Assembly (NCBI RefSeq): GCF_018402175.1
Contig: NZ_JAGYJK010000011.1
Coordinates: 124,001 to 188,000, forward strand
Direction of reading: 5' to 3'
Length of the DNA stretch: 64,000 nt
Source: Yoonia sp.
GTDB lineage: Bacteria > Pseudomonadota > Alphaproteobacteria > Rhodobacterales > Rhodobacteraceae
The notes under the pieces are model-generated. The model saw nothing but the letters and a program-made list of their open reading frames with translations, was not told the origin of the DNA and did no database searches. The stretch's first letter is position 1, and each line of letters begins with the position of its first letter. Positions 54,231 to 64,000 of this stretch are shown in pieces. Both the position numbers and the translations under genes were made by a program.

Positions 54231-55910
54231 TTAGGCCAGACGGCTGATGATCACGGTGACTTCGGGCTTTTTGCCAATCTCGCCTTGTGCGGATTTGCGC
54301 GCGATCATCTTGATCTCTTTTTCCAGCTTGTCGTCATCAGCCAGCGTCTTGGCATGGGCGCGCCCGATGAATTGCGCCAGATCTTCTTCGACGACATCGA
54401 CCAGCGGCACGTCGTTGCGTCCCGTCTCGGGCAGGCCCATGATCTCGACCCAAGGATCGCCCAGCATATCGCCGTCTTCGTCGATGATCAGCGTCACGAT
54501 CATATGCCCGTTCAGCGCCATGCGGATGCGGTCGCGCACCACCCCGTCCAGTGCGCCGACCTGCACCGACCCGTCCAGATAGGTGCGGCCGGTTTCGATA
54601 TATTCCGCAACCTTGGGGCGGTTGCCGGACAGGTCGATCATCATGCCATTCACGGCCACGATCCCGGTCATGCCGCTGGCCTCGGCCAGTTTGGCATGTT
54701 CGCGCAGATGGCGGTGTTCGCCATGCATCGGGATCAGCACCTGCGCCTTGATGATCTGGTGCATCCGCACCAGATCGGGGCGGTTGGCATGGCCGGACAC
54801 GTGGTATTTGCCGCCCGCATCATCGACGACATCAACGCCCAGTTCCGACAGCTGGTTCATGATCTTGATCACGCCGCGTTCGTTGCCGGGGATGGTTTTG
54901 GAGGAAAACAGGAAAGTATCGCCTTCTTTCAGCTTCATCCCCAGATAGGACCCCTGCGCCAGCTGCGCCGAGGCGGCACGCCGTTCGCCCTGCGACCCCG
55001 TCACCAGCAGCATCAGGTTTTGCCGTGGTACCGACAACGCATCCTCGACCGAGATGACAGCGGGAAAATCGGTCAGCAGACCTTCTTTCGTGGCGGCATC
55101 GACCATCGCGCGCATCGCACGGCCCAGCAGAACCACCGACCGGCCCGCGGCCTTGGCGGCGGTGGCCAGCGTCTGCAACCGCGCCACGTTGGACGCGAAT
55201 GTCGTCGCCACGACCATGCCGGTGGCATGCCGCATCATTTCAGTGATCGCGGGGGCCAGCGTGCTTTCGGACCGGCCTGCGTTTTCGGAAAACACATTCG
55301 TGCTGTCGCAGATCAACGCCTTGACGCCGGGCTGCGCCACCTCTTCCCAGAGTGCGGCATTCCACGGATCGCCGACCACGGGGTTTTCGTCGATCTTGAA
55401 ATCGCCGGTATGCACCAGCCGCCCGTCAGGCGTGTCGATCAGCAGACCAGCGCTTTCGGGGATCGAATGGCTGATCGGCAGATAGGACACTTTGAACGGG
55501 CCGCAGGTGATGACATGCGGATAGGGGTCCACCACCTTGACCACATTGGGCGATCCGCCATGTTCTTCCAGCTTGCGCCGCGCGATATTGGCGGTAAAGG
55601 GGCGGGCATAGACCGGTGCGCCCAACTGCTGCCAGCAATGGCCGACAGCGCCGACATGGTCTTCATGCGCATGGGTGATGAAAATCCCGTCAATCTGGTT
55701 GCGGCGGGCGGTCAGCCACGAAATATCGGGCAGGATGATATCCACCCCCGGCGTGCTGTCCATATCGGGAAAGGTGATGCCCAGATCGACCACGATCAAC
55801 CGCTCTTTCCCTGCAGGGCCATAGCCGTAGACATAGGCGTTCATGCCGATTTCACCGGCACCCCCGAGAGGCAGATAGATCAGGCGGTTGGCGGTCTTGG
55901 CGTTGCTCAT
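54231..55910 (-). CDS. rnj: ribonuclease J
   Basis: 559-residue metallo-beta-lactamase/beta-CASP nuclease with 5'-3' exonuclease and endonuclease activity on RNA. Seen are LPLGGAGEIGMNAYVYGYG, DLGITFPD, the zinc motif THAHEDHVGAVGH, SHSIPESAGL, and beta-CASP segments VVATTFASNVARLQTLA and VLIPMHGEHRHLREHAKLA. The ATG overlaps the coaX stop. Downstream member of nuo-birA-coaX-rnj. Confidence 0.95.
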   Translation of the reverse strand: MSNAKTANRLIYLPLGGAGEIGMNAYVYGYGPAGKERLIVVDLGITFPDMDSTPGVDIILPDISWLTARRNQIDGIFITHAHEDHVGAVGHCWQQLGAPVYARPFTANIARRKLEEHGGSPNVVKVVDPYPHVITCGPFKVSYLPISHSIPESAGLLIDTPDGRLVHTGDFKIDENPVVGDPWNAALWEEVAQPGVKALICDSTNVFSENAGRSESTLAPAITEMMRHATGMVVATTFASNVARLQTLATAAKAAGRSVVLLGRAMRAMVDAATKEGLLTDFPAVISVEDALSVPRQNLMLLVTGSQGERRAASAQLAQGSYLGMKLKEGDTFLFSSKTIPGNERGVIKIMNQLSELGVDVVDDAGGKYHVSGHANRPDLVRMHQIIKAQVLIPMHGEHRHLREHAKLAEASGMTGIVAVNGMMIDLSGNRPKVAEYIETGRTYLDGSVQVGALDGVVRDRIRMALNGHMIVTLIIDEDGDMLGDPWVEIMGLPETGRNDVPLVDVVEEDLAQFIGRAHAKTLADDDKLEKEIKMIARKSAQGEIGKKPEVTVIISRLA

Positions 55911-56680
55911 GCAATTTCCTTGTTATGGCGGTGGATGACGGTCAGGCCGTGCATCGTCAAATCGTCTTCGAACACGTCGAACAGGGTTTCGGTCTGTTGA
56001 AACAAGGCAGCTAAGCCCCCCGTCGCGATCACTGGCATGTCACTGCCGCGTTCGGCTTTTATCCGTGCGCATATCTCACGGACCAGACCGATGTAACCCC
56101 AAAAGACGCCGGATTGCATACAGGCCACGGTGTTGGTGCCGACCACGGATTGCGGCTTGGTGATATCGACATGCGGCAAGGCGGCGGCGGCATTGTGCAG
56201 GGCCTCAAGGCTCAGGTTCACGCCGGGCGCGATCACGCCGCCGACATAGGCGCCGTCGGTTTCCACCACGTCAAATGTCGTCGCCGTGCCGAAATCCACC
56301 ACGATCAGGTTGCCACCATGCCGGTCAAACGCCCCCGCCGTATTGACCAGCCGGTCCGGCCCGACCTGCGTGCCGATATCGACGCGCGGCGGCACCGGCA
56401 GCGCGCAATCGGCCTTGCCCACCACCAGCGGGCGGCAGTTGAAATACCGGTCCGCCAGCACACGCAGGTTGAACACCACCCGCGGCACTGTGGAACTGAT
56501 GATCACCGCGTCAATGCTGACATCCACGTTCTGCAACCGCATCAGCGTGGTCAGCCAGACGTAATACTGATCCGCCGTGCGCTGCCATTCGGTGCTGGTG
56601 CGCCATGTGGCCAGAAACCGGTCTCCGTCCCAGATCGCAAAGACCGTATTGGTATTGCCGCAATCAATCGCCAAAAGCAT
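55907..56680 (-). CDS. coaX: type III pantothenate kinase
   Basis: 257 residues; phosphorylates pantothenate, the first step of coenzyme A synthesis, with the type III features of ASKHA fold and monovalent cation dependence. Motifs: LLAIDCGNTNTVFAIWDG, VGPDRLVNTAGAFD, and VVDFGTATTFDVV. The frame continues to 56707, but GGGGGG directly upstream of ATG 56680 and the MLLAIDCGNTN start favour 56680. birA ends 13 bases before that ATG; the stop overlaps rnj. Confidence 0.94.
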   Translation of the reverse strand: MLLAIDCGNTNTVFAIWDGDRFLATWRTSTEWQRTADQYYVWLTTLMRLQNVDVSIDAVIISSTVPRVVFNLRVLADRYFNCRPLVVGKADCALPVPPRVDIGTQVGPDRLVNTAGAFDRHGGNLIVVDFGTATTFDVVETDGAYVGGVIAPGVNLSLEALHNAAAALPHVDITKPQSVVGTNTVACMQSGVFWGYIGLVREICARIKAERGSDMPVIATGGLAALFQQTETLFDVFEDDLTMHGLTVIHRHNKEIA

Positions 56681-56693
56681 GAAATCCCCCCGT

Positions 56694-57455
56694 TTAGAAA
56701 TAGACATCCGCCGCTGAAATCACGCGTGGTCCGGTGCCGGTGATCAGCACCAGATTGCCGTCCTCGTCGATCGTGTCAAAGGTGCCGGTGACGTCCTCGC
56801 GCATGGTGCGGGCGGTGATGACCTCGCCCAGTCGCGCGGCATGGGCCAACCAGTCCTGACGGATGCGCGCAAACCCCATCTGTGCCAGCTTGGCCTCTTG
56901 CGTGGCATAGGCATCGGCCAAGGTGGTCAGGAAATCCACGGGTTCCACCTCCCAGCCGCCCATCTGGGTCAGGCTGACGGGGGCAAAGGCCGCATCGGCC
57001 ACATCCTGCGGCGCATGGCGCAGGTTCACGCCCACCCCGATTGACAGCCAATCGACGAAAGGCCCCTGCCCGCTGCTTTCCAGCAGGATGCCCGCGACCT
57101 TGCCCCCTGACAACAGCACGTCATTGGGCCATTTCAGCGACAGTTTGTCCGCAGGCACATAGATCGACAAGGCGGCGAACAGCGCATTGGCCGCCAGAAA
57201 CGACCGGCGCGCGGCCTCGGCCGGGGTGGCGTCGGGTTTGAAGATCAGCGTCGCGTTCAGATTGCCCGCAGGGGCCTGCCAGACACGGCCACGCCGCCCG
57301 CGCGCGGCGGTCTGGGTCTGTGCGATGATCCATGTCGGCCTGTCGATATCGCCCGCGCGGCGCGCAGCCTCGGCCATGGTGCTGTCCACGGTGTCCAGCA
57401 TGATCCGGCCATAGGCGTCGGGCCAATGGCCGTGACCTGACGGGTCAGTTGACAA
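56694..57455 (-). CDS. birA: biotin--[acetyl-CoA-carboxylase] ligase
   Basis: 253-residue class I biotin protein ligase without the DNA-binding N-terminal domain, so not a repressor. Motifs: [33 protein letters not shown] (biotinyl-AMP loop), [18 protein letters not shown], and [10 protein letters not shown]. The start is a TTG at 57455 that overlaps the nuoN end by 11 bases; the internal ATG at MLDTVDSTM is an alternative. It follows nuoN directly, an order common in alphaproteobacteria. Pairs functionally with bioY at 4308. Confidence 0.9.
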   Translation of the reverse strand: MSTDPSGHGHWPDAYGRIMLDTVDSTMAEAARRAGDIDRPTWIIAQTQTAARGRRGRVWQAPAGNLNATLIFKPDATPAEAARRSFLAANALFAALSIYVPADKLSLKWPNDVLLSGGKVAGILLESSGQGPFVDWLSIGVGVNLRHAPQDVADAAFAPVSLTQMGGWEVEPVDFLTTLADAYATQEAKLAQMGFARIRQDWLAHAARLGEVITARTMREDVTGTFDTIDEDGNLVLITGTGPRVISAADVYF

Positions 57456-58890
57456 GCGTTGCCGCCGCAGCAGCGGCTATCGGGTCCAGCCCGAACAGGT
57501 TGACCCCCGGTATCCACGCCAGCCCGACGATCCCCGCCGTCACCACCGCCGTCACCCACAGCATCGGCGGCACGCGGCCATCCAGCGCCTGCGTGTCTTC
57601 GCCGAAATACATGTAATAGACGATGCGCAGGTAATAGAAGGCCGAAATCACCGAGGCGATTACACCGGACACAGCCAGCCATGCCAACCCGCCTTCATAA
57701 GCGGCCAGCAGCACGGCATATTTGCCAAAGAACCCCAGCATCGGCGGCACGCCGGCAAGGCTGAACATCATCACCAGCATGACCAGCGCCATCAGCGGCT
57801 GGCGCTTGGCATGGGATTTCAGCGCAGCGATATCGGTCACGGGCCGTCCGTCCTTTTCCATCGACAGGATCAGGGCGAAAGTGCCGATATTCATCGTCAC
57901 ATAGATCACCATATAGACCAGCATGGCCTGCACACCGCCCACGGTGCCTGCGGCCAGACCCATCAGCGCGAACCCCATATGCGAGATCGAGGAATAGGCC
58001 ATCAGCCGTTTGATATTTCCCTGCCCGATGGCGGCAATCGCGCCCAGAAACATCGACACCAGCGCAAGGAAGGCCACGATCTGCTGCCAATCCCCGATGA
58101 TCCCGCCGAATGCGTCATGCACGACGCGGGCAAACAGCGCGATGGCCGCGACCTTGGGCGCTGTCGCCATGAATGCGGTGATCGGGGTTGGCGCGCCCTC
58201 ATAGACATCGGGTGTCCACATGTGGAACGGCGCGGCCGATACCTTGAACGCGAAACCCGCGATCAGGAAGGCCATGCCGAACAACAGGCCCAGCGATGCC
58301 CCGCCTTCGGCAGCCGCGATGATCCCGGTGAACAAGGTCGTGCCGGCAAAGCCATAGGTCAGCGATGCACCATAGAGCAACAGACCAGAGGACAGCGCGC
58401 CCAGCACGAAATATTTCAGCCCCGCCTCGGTCGATTTGGCGCTGTCACGGCGCAGCGACGCGATCACATACATCGCCAGCGATTGCAGTTCCAACCCCAT
58501 ATACAGCGCCATCAGATCGCCCGCGCTGACCATGACCATCATGCCCACGACGGCCAGCGTGATCAGCACCGGATATTCGAACCGTAACAAGCCACGCCGC
58601 AGCATATATCCTTCGCTGATCAGCAGCACGGCGGCGGCGGAAATCAGGATCGTGATCTTGGCAAAGCGCGCGAAACCGTCATCGACGAACATGCCGCCAA
58701 AGGCGATATGGGTGCCTTGGCCATTCACGCCGATGGCAATGGCGACGAGCACGAACAGGCCCGCCGTCATCCATGTCAGCAAGGAGGCAGCGCCGTCCTT
58801 GGTCGTATAGACAGCACCCAGCAGGGCCACCATCGCATAGACCGACAGCACGACCTCGGGCATCAGGATCTGGATATCAGCGCCGATCAT
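57445..58890 (-). CDS. nuoN: NADH-quinone oxidoreductase subunit N
   Basis: 481-residue antiporter-like proton-pumping subunit of complex I with about 14 membrane segments. Marks: [20 protein letters not shown] (conserved Glu), [36 protein letters not shown] (Lys and discontinuous helix), [19 protein letters not shown], and [16 protein letters not shown]. Last nuo gene in the operon. Confidence 0.96.
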   Translation of the reverse strand: MIGADIQILMPEVVLSVYAMVALLGAVYTTKDGAASLLTWMTAGLFVLVAIAIGVNGQGTHIAFGGMFVDDGFARFAKITILISAAAVLLISEGYMLRRGLLRFEYPVLITLAVVGMMVMVSAGDLMALYMGLELQSLAMYVIASLRRDSAKSTEAGLKYFVLGALSSGLLLYGASLTYGFAGTTLFTGIIAAAEGGASLGLLFGMAFLIAGFAFKVSAAPFHMWTPDVYEGAPTPITAFMATAPKVAAIALFARVVHDAFGGIIGDWQQIVAFLALVSMFLGAIAAIGQGNIKRLMAYSSISHMGFALMGLAAGTVGGVQAMLVYMVIYVTMNIGTFALILSMEKDGRPVTDIAALKSHAKRQPLMALVMLVMMFSLAGVPPMLGFFGKYAVLLAAYEGGLAWLAVSGVIASVISAFYYLRIVYYMYFGEDTQALDGRVPPMLWVTAVVTAGIVGLAWIPGVNLFGLDPIAAAAAATLVN

Positions 58891-58892
58891 GG

Positions 58893-60443
58893 TCAGCTTC
58901 CTTCATTCGCAGCGACTTGGCTGGCGGCGTCAAAGGCCGCCAAGGCCGCGTCGTAATTGTCAATCAGCGCCGCAACGCTTGGCCCGATCATGTCCAGCAC
59001 CAAGGCGGGATAGACCCCCAAAAGCAGCGTCATCACCACCAGCGGTGCAAAAATCAGGCGTTCCCGCCGCGTCATATCGGTGATGGAACGCAGGCTTTCC
59101 TTGATCAGATCGCCCAGCACCACGCGGCGATAGAGCCACAGCGCATAACCCGCCGAAAAGATCACGCCCGATGTCGCCACCAGCGCCACCCAGGTATTGA
59201 CCTGGAACACGCCGACCAGCGTCAGGAATTCACCCACGAAGCCCGATGTGCCGGGCAGGCCCACGTTCGCCATGGTGAAGAACAGAAAGATCAGCGCATA
59301 GGCGGGCATCCGGTTGACCAGACCGCCATAGGCGTCAATCTCGCGCGTGTGCATCCGGTCATAGATCACGCCGACACACAAAAACAGCGCGCCAGAGATG
59401 AAACCATGGCTGATCATCTGGAAAATCGCCCCGTCCAGCCCCTGCTGGTTAAAGGTGAAAATCCCCATGGTCACGAACCCCATATGGGCCACGGATGAAT
59501 AGGCAATCAGCTTTTTCATATCCGCCTGCACCAAGGCGACCAAGGATGTATAGACAATGGCAATGGCCGACAGCCACAGCACCAGCGGCGCCATCACCTC
59601 GGACCCGACAGGGAACATCGGCAGGCTGAAGCGCAGGAAACCGTAACCGCCCATTTTCAGCAGGATCGCGGCCAGCACGACGGACCCCGCTGTCGGGGCC
59701 TGCACGTGCGCATCCGGCAACCATGTGTGGACCGGCCACATCGGCATCTTGACCGCAAAGCTGGCAAAGAACGCCAGCCACAGCAATGTCTGCATCCCGC
59801 CGACGATCTGGACACCCAGAATGCTGAAATCCTCGGTCCCGAAGGCGAAACCCATCAGCGTCGGGATATCCGTGGTCCCCGCTTGGCTGAACATCGCCAC
59901 CATGGCGACCAGCATCAGGACAGAACCAAGGAACGTATAAAGGAAGAACTTGAAGGACGCGTAGATCCGGTCCTTGCCGCCCCAGATGCCGATGATCAGG
60001 AACATCGGGATCAGGCCTGCCTCGAAGAACAGGTAGAACAGCACCAGATCAAGGGCAAGGAACACACCCAGCATCAGTGTTTCAAGGATCAGGAAAGCGA
60101 TCATATATTCCTTGACCCGTGTCGTCACATTCCAGCAGGACGCGATCACCAAGGGCATCAGGAAGGTCGTCAGCATCACGAAAAGGATCGAAATGCCGTC
60201 CACGCCCATCTTGTATTGCAGACCCATGATCCAGTCGGCGGTTTCCACCATCTGGAAATCGGTATTGGTGGGGTCGAAATTGGTCAGGATGAACAAAGAA
60301 CAGATAAAGGTGACGATGGTCGTGACCAAGGCCACCCATTTGGCATTGCGCTGTGCCGCGGCATCATCGCCACGCAGGCCAAGTGCCAGAATGACCGCGC
60401 CCAGAACAGGCAGGAAGGTCGTCAGCGTCAGGATATTGCCCAT
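58893..60443 (-). CDS. nuoM: NADH-quinone oxidoreductase subunit M
   Basis: 516-residue antiporter-like subunit. Marks: [21 protein letters not shown] (conserved Glu), [36 protein letters not shown] (Lys), [20 protein letters not shown], and [17 protein letters not shown]. The frame opens at a GTG three codons upstream, but the ATG at 60443 overlaps the nuoL stop and has GGAGGGTGG in front. Confidence 0.96.
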   Translation of the reverse strand: MGNILTLTTFLPVLGAVILALGLRGDDAAAQRNAKWVALVTTIVTFICSLFILTNFDPTNTDFQMVETADWIMGLQYKMGVDGISILFVMLTTFLMPLVIASCWNVTTRVKEYMIAFLILETLMLGVFLALDLVLFYLFFEAGLIPMFLIIGIWGGKDRIYASFKFFLYTFLGSVLMLVAMVAMFSQAGTTDIPTLMGFAFGTEDFSILGVQIVGGMQTLLWLAFFASFAVKMPMWPVHTWLPDAHVQAPTAGSVVLAAILLKMGGYGFLRFSLPMFPVGSEVMAPLVLWLSAIAIVYTSLVALVQADMKKLIAYSSVAHMGFVTMGIFTFNQQGLDGAIFQMISHGFISGALFLCVGVIYDRMHTREIDAYGGLVNRMPAYALIFLFFTMANVGLPGTSGFVGEFLTLVGVFQVNTWVALVATSGVIFSAGYALWLYRRVVLGDLIKESLRSITDMTRRERLIFAPLVVMTLLLGVYPALVLDMIGPSVAALIDNYDAALAAFDAASQVAANEGS

Positions 60444-62530
60444 CAGTTCCACCCTCCGTTCAGGGTGACAATAGTCAACAGCACGGTGATCCCCAGCACC
60501 ATCGCAAAGGCATAGGTGAACACATAGCCCGATTGCGCCCGCCCCGCGAGGCGGGTGAAGAACGGGATGATCCCCATGGCGACGCCGTTGATCCCGCCGT
60601 CAATCATTTTGGTATCGCCCTGTTTCCACAGGATACGCCCAAGGGCCAGCGCGGGCCGCACGAAGATGAAATTATACAATTCGTCAAAGTACCATTTGTT
60701 CAGCAGAAATTCATACAGCGGGGCCTGTTGCTTGGCCAGCTGCGCCGGCAGTTCGGGCCGCCGGATATACATCTGATAGGCCAGCGCAAGACCGCCCAGC
60801 ATCGCCAAGAACGGCGCAAGGCGGACCCATGTCGGCACCTCATGCGCATCGTTCAGCACATGGTTGCCTTCGCGGGCATGGATTGCACCCTCGCCCGGTG
60901 CGCCGGTCAGGTTGTAATGCGGTTTGGCGTGTTCGTCCTCGGCCCCATGTTCGCCTTCGGCTTCGGCGGCGGCATAGGGGACGCCGAAAAACTTTCCAAC
61001 CTTGGCATTCGATCCAAAGAAACCGCCATACCAGACCATGCCGCTGAAAATCGCACCAATCGCCAGCACATAAAGCGGGATCAACATGCTGCGGGGGGCG
61101 TCATGGGCATGGTCATGCGTGTGCTTGTCACCACGCGGCGTGCCGAAAAAGGTCAGGAACATCAGCCGCCAGCTGTAAAAACTGGTCATCGCGGCCGCGA
61201 TCACCAGCATCCAGAAGGCATAGCCGCCCGCGGTGCCGGCATAGGCGCTCTCGATAATCGCATCCTTGGACACGAAACCGGCAAAGCCGATGGGAAAGCC
61301 CACATAAAGCAGCGGAATACCCACGCCGGTGATCGCCAAAGTGCCGATCATCATCATCCAGAAGGTCTGCGGGATCTTGTGGCGCAGACCGCCGTAATTG
61401 CGCATATCCTGTTCATGGTGCATCGCATGGATCACCGACCCCGCCCCCAGAAACAGCATCGCCTTGAAAAACGCATGGGTCAGCAGGTGGAACATCGCGA
61501 CCGAATAGACGCCAAGGCCTGCGGCGACGAACATATAGCCCAGCTGCGAACAGGTCGAATAGGCGATCACGCGCTTGATGTCGTTCTGCACCAGCCCCAC
61601 GGTCGCGGCGAAAAACGCGGTCGTGGCACCAAGAAAGACGACAAAGCTCATCGCCTCTGGCGCATATTCCATCAATGGCGACATGCGGCAGACCAGGAAC
61701 ACACCCGCCGTGACCATGGTCGCGGCATGGATCAGCGCGGATACAGGGGTCGGCCCTTCCATCGCGTCGGGCAGCCAAGTGTGCAGGAACAATTGCGCCG
61801 ATTTGCCCATCGCGCCGATGAACAGCAAGAACGCGATCAGGTTCGCAGCGTTCCAGTCGCGCCACAGAAAGGTGATCGTCGTGTCGGCAATCGCAGGCAC
61901 GGCAGCGAAAATATCGTCAAACTGGATGCTGTCCGCCAACAGATACAGCCCGAAAATCCCCAACAGGAACCCGAAATCGCCGACACGGTTGACCACGAAA
62001 GCCTTGATCGCCGCGGCATTGGCGCTGGGTTTGCGGTAATAAAACCCGATCAGCAGGTAAGACGCGACGCCCACACCTTCCCAGCCGAAAAACAGCTGCA
62101 ACAGATTGTCCGCGGTCACCAGCATCAGCATCGCAAAGGTGAAGAACGACAGATAGGCAAAGAACCGTGGGCGATAGCTTTCGTGTTCCTTGAAATTCTC
62201 GTCATGCGCCATGTAGCCGAAGGAATACAGATGCACGAGCGCCGATACCGTCGTGATCACGACCAGCATGATCGCGGTCAGCCGGTCCATGCGGATCGCC
62301 CAATCGGTGGTCAGCGTGCCGCTGTCGATCCAGCGCAGGATCGACAGGCTGTAACGGCCATTGTCATGCAGCGACGGATCGAAGGTCAGGAAAACGATCC
62401 ATGACAGGATCGCCGCCAGAAACAACAGGCTGGTCGCGGTCCATTGGGCTGCGGTTTCGCCGATGATCTTCCAGCCAAAGCCACAGAGGATCGCACCGAC
62501 CAGCGGGGCAAAAAGAATGATACTTTCCAT
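60443..62530 (-). CDS. nuoL: NADH-quinone oxidoreductase subunit L
   Basis: 695-residue largest antiporter-like subunit with the long lateral helix. Marks: [40 protein letters not shown] (Lys), [20 protein letters not shown], and [23 protein letters not shown] segment ([20 protein letters not shown]). It carries a His/Asp-rich insert around residue 475 ([14 protein letters not shown]) and an acidic loop further on; both are common in longer NuoL versions. The start lies 4 bases after the nuoK stop. Confidence 0.97.
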   Translation of the reverse strand: MESIILFAPLVGAILCGFGWKIIGETAAQWTATSLLFLAAILSWIVFLTFDPSLHDNGRYSLSILRWIDSGTLTTDWAIRMDRLTAIMLVVITTVSALVHLYSFGYMAHDENFKEHESYRPRFFAYLSFFTFAMLMLVTADNLLQLFFGWEGVGVASYLLIGFYYRKPSANAAAIKAFVVNRVGDFGFLLGIFGLYLLADSIQFDDIFAAVPAIADTTITFLWRDWNAANLIAFLLFIGAMGKSAQLFLHTWLPDAMEGPTPVSALIHAATMVTAGVFLVCRMSPLMEYAPEAMSFVVFLGATTAFFAATVGLVQNDIKRVIAYSTCSQLGYMFVAAGLGVYSVAMFHLLTHAFFKAMLFLGAGSVIHAMHHEQDMRNYGGLRHKIPQTFWMMMIGTLAITGVGIPLLYVGFPIGFAGFVSKDAIIESAYAGTAGGYAFWMLVIAAAMTSFYSWRLMFLTFFGTPRGDKHTHDHAHDAPRSMLIPLYVLAIGAIFSGMVWYGGFFGSNAKVGKFFGVPYAAAEAEGEHGAEDEHAKPHYNLTGAPGEGAIHAREGNHVLNDAHEVPTWVRLAPFLAMLGGLALAYQMYIRRPELPAQLAKQQAPLYEFLLNKWYFDELYNFIFVRPALALGRILWKQGDTKMIDGGINGVAMGIIPFFTRLAGRAQSGYVFTYAFAMVLGITVLLTIVTLNGGWN

Positions 62531-62534
62531 CTGG

Positions 62535-62840
62535 TCAGCCCTTCATCACGTTGACGTCTTCAACGTCGATGGTCCCGCGGTTGCGGAAGAAACACACAAG
62601 GATCGCCAAACCAATCGCCGCTTCGGCAGCAGCGACGGTCAGCACGAACAGCGTAAAGACCTGCCCCACCAGATCACCCAGAAAGCTGGAAAAGGCGACA
62701 AGGTTGATATTCACCGCCAGCAGCATCAATTCGATGCTCATCAGCAGGATGATCACGTTCTTGCGGTTCAGGAACAGCCCGAAAATGCCGATGATGAACA
62801 GCGCCGCCGCCACCGTCAGATAATGTTCAAGTCCGATCAT
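62535..62840 (-). CDS. nuoK: NADH-quinone oxidoreductase subunit K
   Basis: 101-residue three-span subunit. Marks: the conserved Glu in [17 protein letters not shown] and the second Glu in [17 protein letters not shown]. Length is exact for the family. The ATG has GGAGGGACG upstream with an RNA hairpin directly before it. Confidence 0.97.
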   Translation of the reverse strand: MIGLEHYLTVAAALFIIGIFGLFLNRKNVIILLMSIELMLLAVNINLVAFSSFLGDLVGQVFTLFVLTVAAAEAAIGLAILVCFFRNRGTIDVEDVNVMKG

Positions 62841-62853
62841 TCATGCGTCCCTC

Positions 62854-62869
62854 CGAAGCGTGGGCTTCG
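62854..62869 (-). promoter_or_regulatory. hairpin directly upstream of the nuoK ribosome-binding site
   Basis: On the minus strand CGAAGC-CCAC-GCTTCG, and the GGAG of the Shine-Dalgarno shares its first base with the end of the hairpin. It lies in the 76-base gap between nuoJ and nuoK, the largest gap within this nuo segment. It may set nuoK translation or slow RNA decay; no experiment supports this. Confidence 0.35.
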
Positions 62870-62916
62870 ATATTCTTGTTTGTCACCGCCCCGGAAATCC
62901 CCGGAACAGCCTTGTT

Positions 62917-63522
62917 TCACAGGCCCTGACCGGGCTTCACGTCGCGCAGTTCCATCGCCTTGGCGGGATCGCGGTACATCTGGTTCAGCACGTTCTGGCG
63001 CTTGATATCGACGCGGTGGCGCAGGGTCAGCACGATGGCCCCGATCATCGCCACCAGCAGGATCAGCCCCGACAGCTGGAACAGCAGGAAATACTGGTCA
63101 TAGAGCAGCATCCCCAAGGCGCGGGTATTGTCCATCTCGCCCACGGGGGCGGCGATCCGGCCTTCGACACCTTCGGAAAAGCCCCAAACCCCCAGCGCCA
63201 TCGCCAGCTGCATCAGGATCACCACCCCGATCAGCAAGGCCAGCGGCAGGTATTTGGTCATCTCCGCCTTCAATCCGGCGAAATCCACGTCCAGCATCAT
63301 CACCACGAACAAAAACAGCACCGCGACCGCGCCGACATAGACGATGATCATCAGCATGGCGACAAATTCCGCCCCCAGCGTCACGAACAGACCGGCCGAG
63401 GACAGAAAGGCCAAGATCAGCCATAGCACCGAATGCACCGGATTGCGGCTGATCACGGTGAACAGCCCGCCGGTGACGGTCGATATGGCGAATAGGTAAA
63501 AGGTGAAGGCGAACACACTCAT
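62917..63522 (-). CDS. nuoJ: NADH-quinone oxidoreductase subunit J
   Basis: 201-residue five-span subunit. Marks: [54 protein letters not shown] (read in pieces: [19 protein letters not shown]), and the C-terminal SIGTVLYT-equivalent region is replaced by the usual [16 protein letters not shown]. Its ATG overlaps the stop of the CMD-family gene (ATGA). Confidence 0.95.
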   Translation of the reverse strand: MSVFAFTFYLFAISTVTGGLFTVISRNPVHSVLWLILAFLSSAGLFVTLGAEFVAMLMIIVYVGAVAVLFLFVVMMLDVDFAGLKAEMTKYLPLALLIGVVILMQLAMALGVWGFSEGVEGRIAAPVGEMDNTRALGMLLYDQYFLLFQLSGLILLVAMIGAIVLTLRHRVDIKRQNVLNQMYRDPAKAMELRDVKPGQGL

Positions 63523-63917
63523 GCGTCATCGTCCTTTTGCAAGACTTCATTGGCCAGTTCCATCGCCTTGGTCATCGCCGGCACGCCCGCGAACATGCCC
63601 ATCTGCGCGATGGTTTCGGCGATTTCCTGTTTGGTCGCACCGGCCTCGACCAGATGGCGCACGGTCAGGCGGATCTGCGCCTCGGCCTGCGCGCCCAGCA
63701 CGGTCAGCCCCGCCAGCGTCAGCAACAGCCGCGTCTTGGCGTCCAGCCCTTCGGGGTTGATGCCCTTGCCAAAGAACATCTCCATCGCGTCCTTGGGCAT
63801 GGTGGGCCAGAGGTTTTCAAACCCCTTGGGCGTAAACGCCTCCATGTCGAAATTCATCGACTTGGCCCAGTCCTGGCTCATCTTCATCATCGATTCAAAG
63901 GGGTTCTGATCGCTCAT
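63519..63917 (-). CDS. carboxymuconolactone decarboxylase (CMD) family protein inside nuo
   Basis: 132 residues: [41 protein letters not shown] and [16 protein letters not shown] form the CMD/AhpD-like helical domain. The CxxC of AhpD is absent, so a peroxidase role is unlikely. An N-terminal extension of about 55 residues rich in Met/Lys ([19 protein letters not shown]) precedes it. It overlaps nuoI upstream and nuoJ downstream by ATGA junctions, so it is translated with complex I. Its role there is unknown; assembly or a quinone-related job is possible. Confidence 0.85.
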   Translation of the reverse strand: MSDQNPFESMMKMSQDWAKSMNFDMEAFTPKGFENLWPTMPKDAMEMFFGKGINPEGLDAKTRLLLTLAGLTVLGAQAEAQIRLTVRHLVEAGATKQEIAETIAQMGMFAGVPAMTKAMELANEVLQKDDDA

Positions 63918-64000
63918 CTGTAGGGCGCGTCCAAAGCAAGGTTGCGCGCGATCTCTGATTCCCAGCGGTCGCCGTTTTCCAACAGCTTGGCCTTGTCATA
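63914..64000 (-). CDS. nuoI: NADH-quinone oxidoreductase subunit I, C-terminal end only
   Basis: Only the last 28 residues are in the window: YDKAKLLENGDRWESEIAR, then NLALDAPYR and the stop. This is the conserved tail of NuoI, the subunit with two 4Fe-4S clusters; the cluster cysteines lie outside. The stop overlaps the start of the CMD-family gene. Identification rests on the tail and on its place before nuoJ. Confidence 0.85.
   Translation of the reverse strand, partial: YDKAKLLENGDRWESEIARNLALDAPYR

Noticed and set aside
54162..56000. A 612-residue plus-strand frame opposite rnj
   Set aside because: It is His/Gln-rich, has no homology features, and is the shadow of the well-supported RNase J gene.

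Overview
The window reads as a chromosomal segment of a marine-type alphaproteobacterium of the family Rhodobacteraceae (Roseobacter group). This is inferred from gene order and families, not from a marker gene: yajC-secD-secF-Mth938-ccmABCDG, a soxBDAG sarcosine oxidase operon, a DUF6314 gene next to purB, a Hint-domain protein, an alphaproteobacterial nuo operon with an extra carboxymuconolactone-decarboxylase-family gene, CcmI/RuvX/DUF1289 overlaps, and generally GC-rich coding sequence with mostly short intergenic gaps. No rRNA, CRISPR array, prophage or recognisable insertion sequence was seen.

Layout. 1-1142: trigger factor (its C-terminus lies outside the window) and tRNA-Leu(UAG). 1143-1657: a gene-free stretch with a dispersed repeat and the glnB promoter region. 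1658-3520: the nitrogen operon glnB-glnA and its terminator. 3541-4201: a small, apparently foreign antitoxin/Fic-Doc toxin pair whose toxin carries an internal stop. 4308-6822: bioY, a DUF6314 gene and purB. 6849-8847: a quorum-sensing locus made of luxI, luxR and a divergent gene that keeps only the LuxR ligand-binding domain. 8894-11788: a divergent FliG-like protein, an LpxL-type acyltransferase and a DUF1223 protein. 11867-14832: acnA with a repeat-bearing promoter region and a strong terminator. 14872-20882: cytochrome c maturation (ccmABCDG) and Sec translocase (yajC-secDF). 21132-26583: serS, a TspO-like membrane protein, and the der-bamB-yfgM-like operon. 26723-31724: an RND efflux pair with a possible TetR-type operator. 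31734-38248: YjdM, an Atm1-like exporter, a LysM protein, a LOG protein, a PLP dehydratase, sodB and soxG. 38241-42848: the rest of the sarcosine oxidase operon. 43038-44946: ccmI-ruvX-DUF1289. 45060-50182: a DUF3800 protein, an FbpC-like ATPase, an SDR, a Hint-domain protein and two lipoproteins. 50285-54220: prfC, a lipoprotein, a DEAD-box helicase and a terminator flanked by inverted REP elements. 54231-64000: rnj-coaX-birA and nuoN-M-L-K-J-(CMD)-I.

Three things stand out. First, the luxR/luxI pair sits beside a LuxR-like protein that has an intact ligand pocket but no DNA-binding domain, which suggests a built-in signal buffer or heterodimer partner. Second, six short palindromes of a REP-like family with a GTAG foot lie at gene ends. 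Their stems differ but stay base-paired, and two of them flank a bidirectional terminator in mirror orientation. Third, four genes (RND permease, soxA, soxB, an SDR) are each broken by a single inserted or deleted base, and the Doc toxin has a single in-frame stop. Either the assembly has indel errors or this strain is losing these functions; the raw reads would decide.

Most functional calls rest on recognising conserved protein motifs by eye. No database search was run. Start codons were chosen from Shine-Dalgarno spacing, family length and overlap with neighbours.
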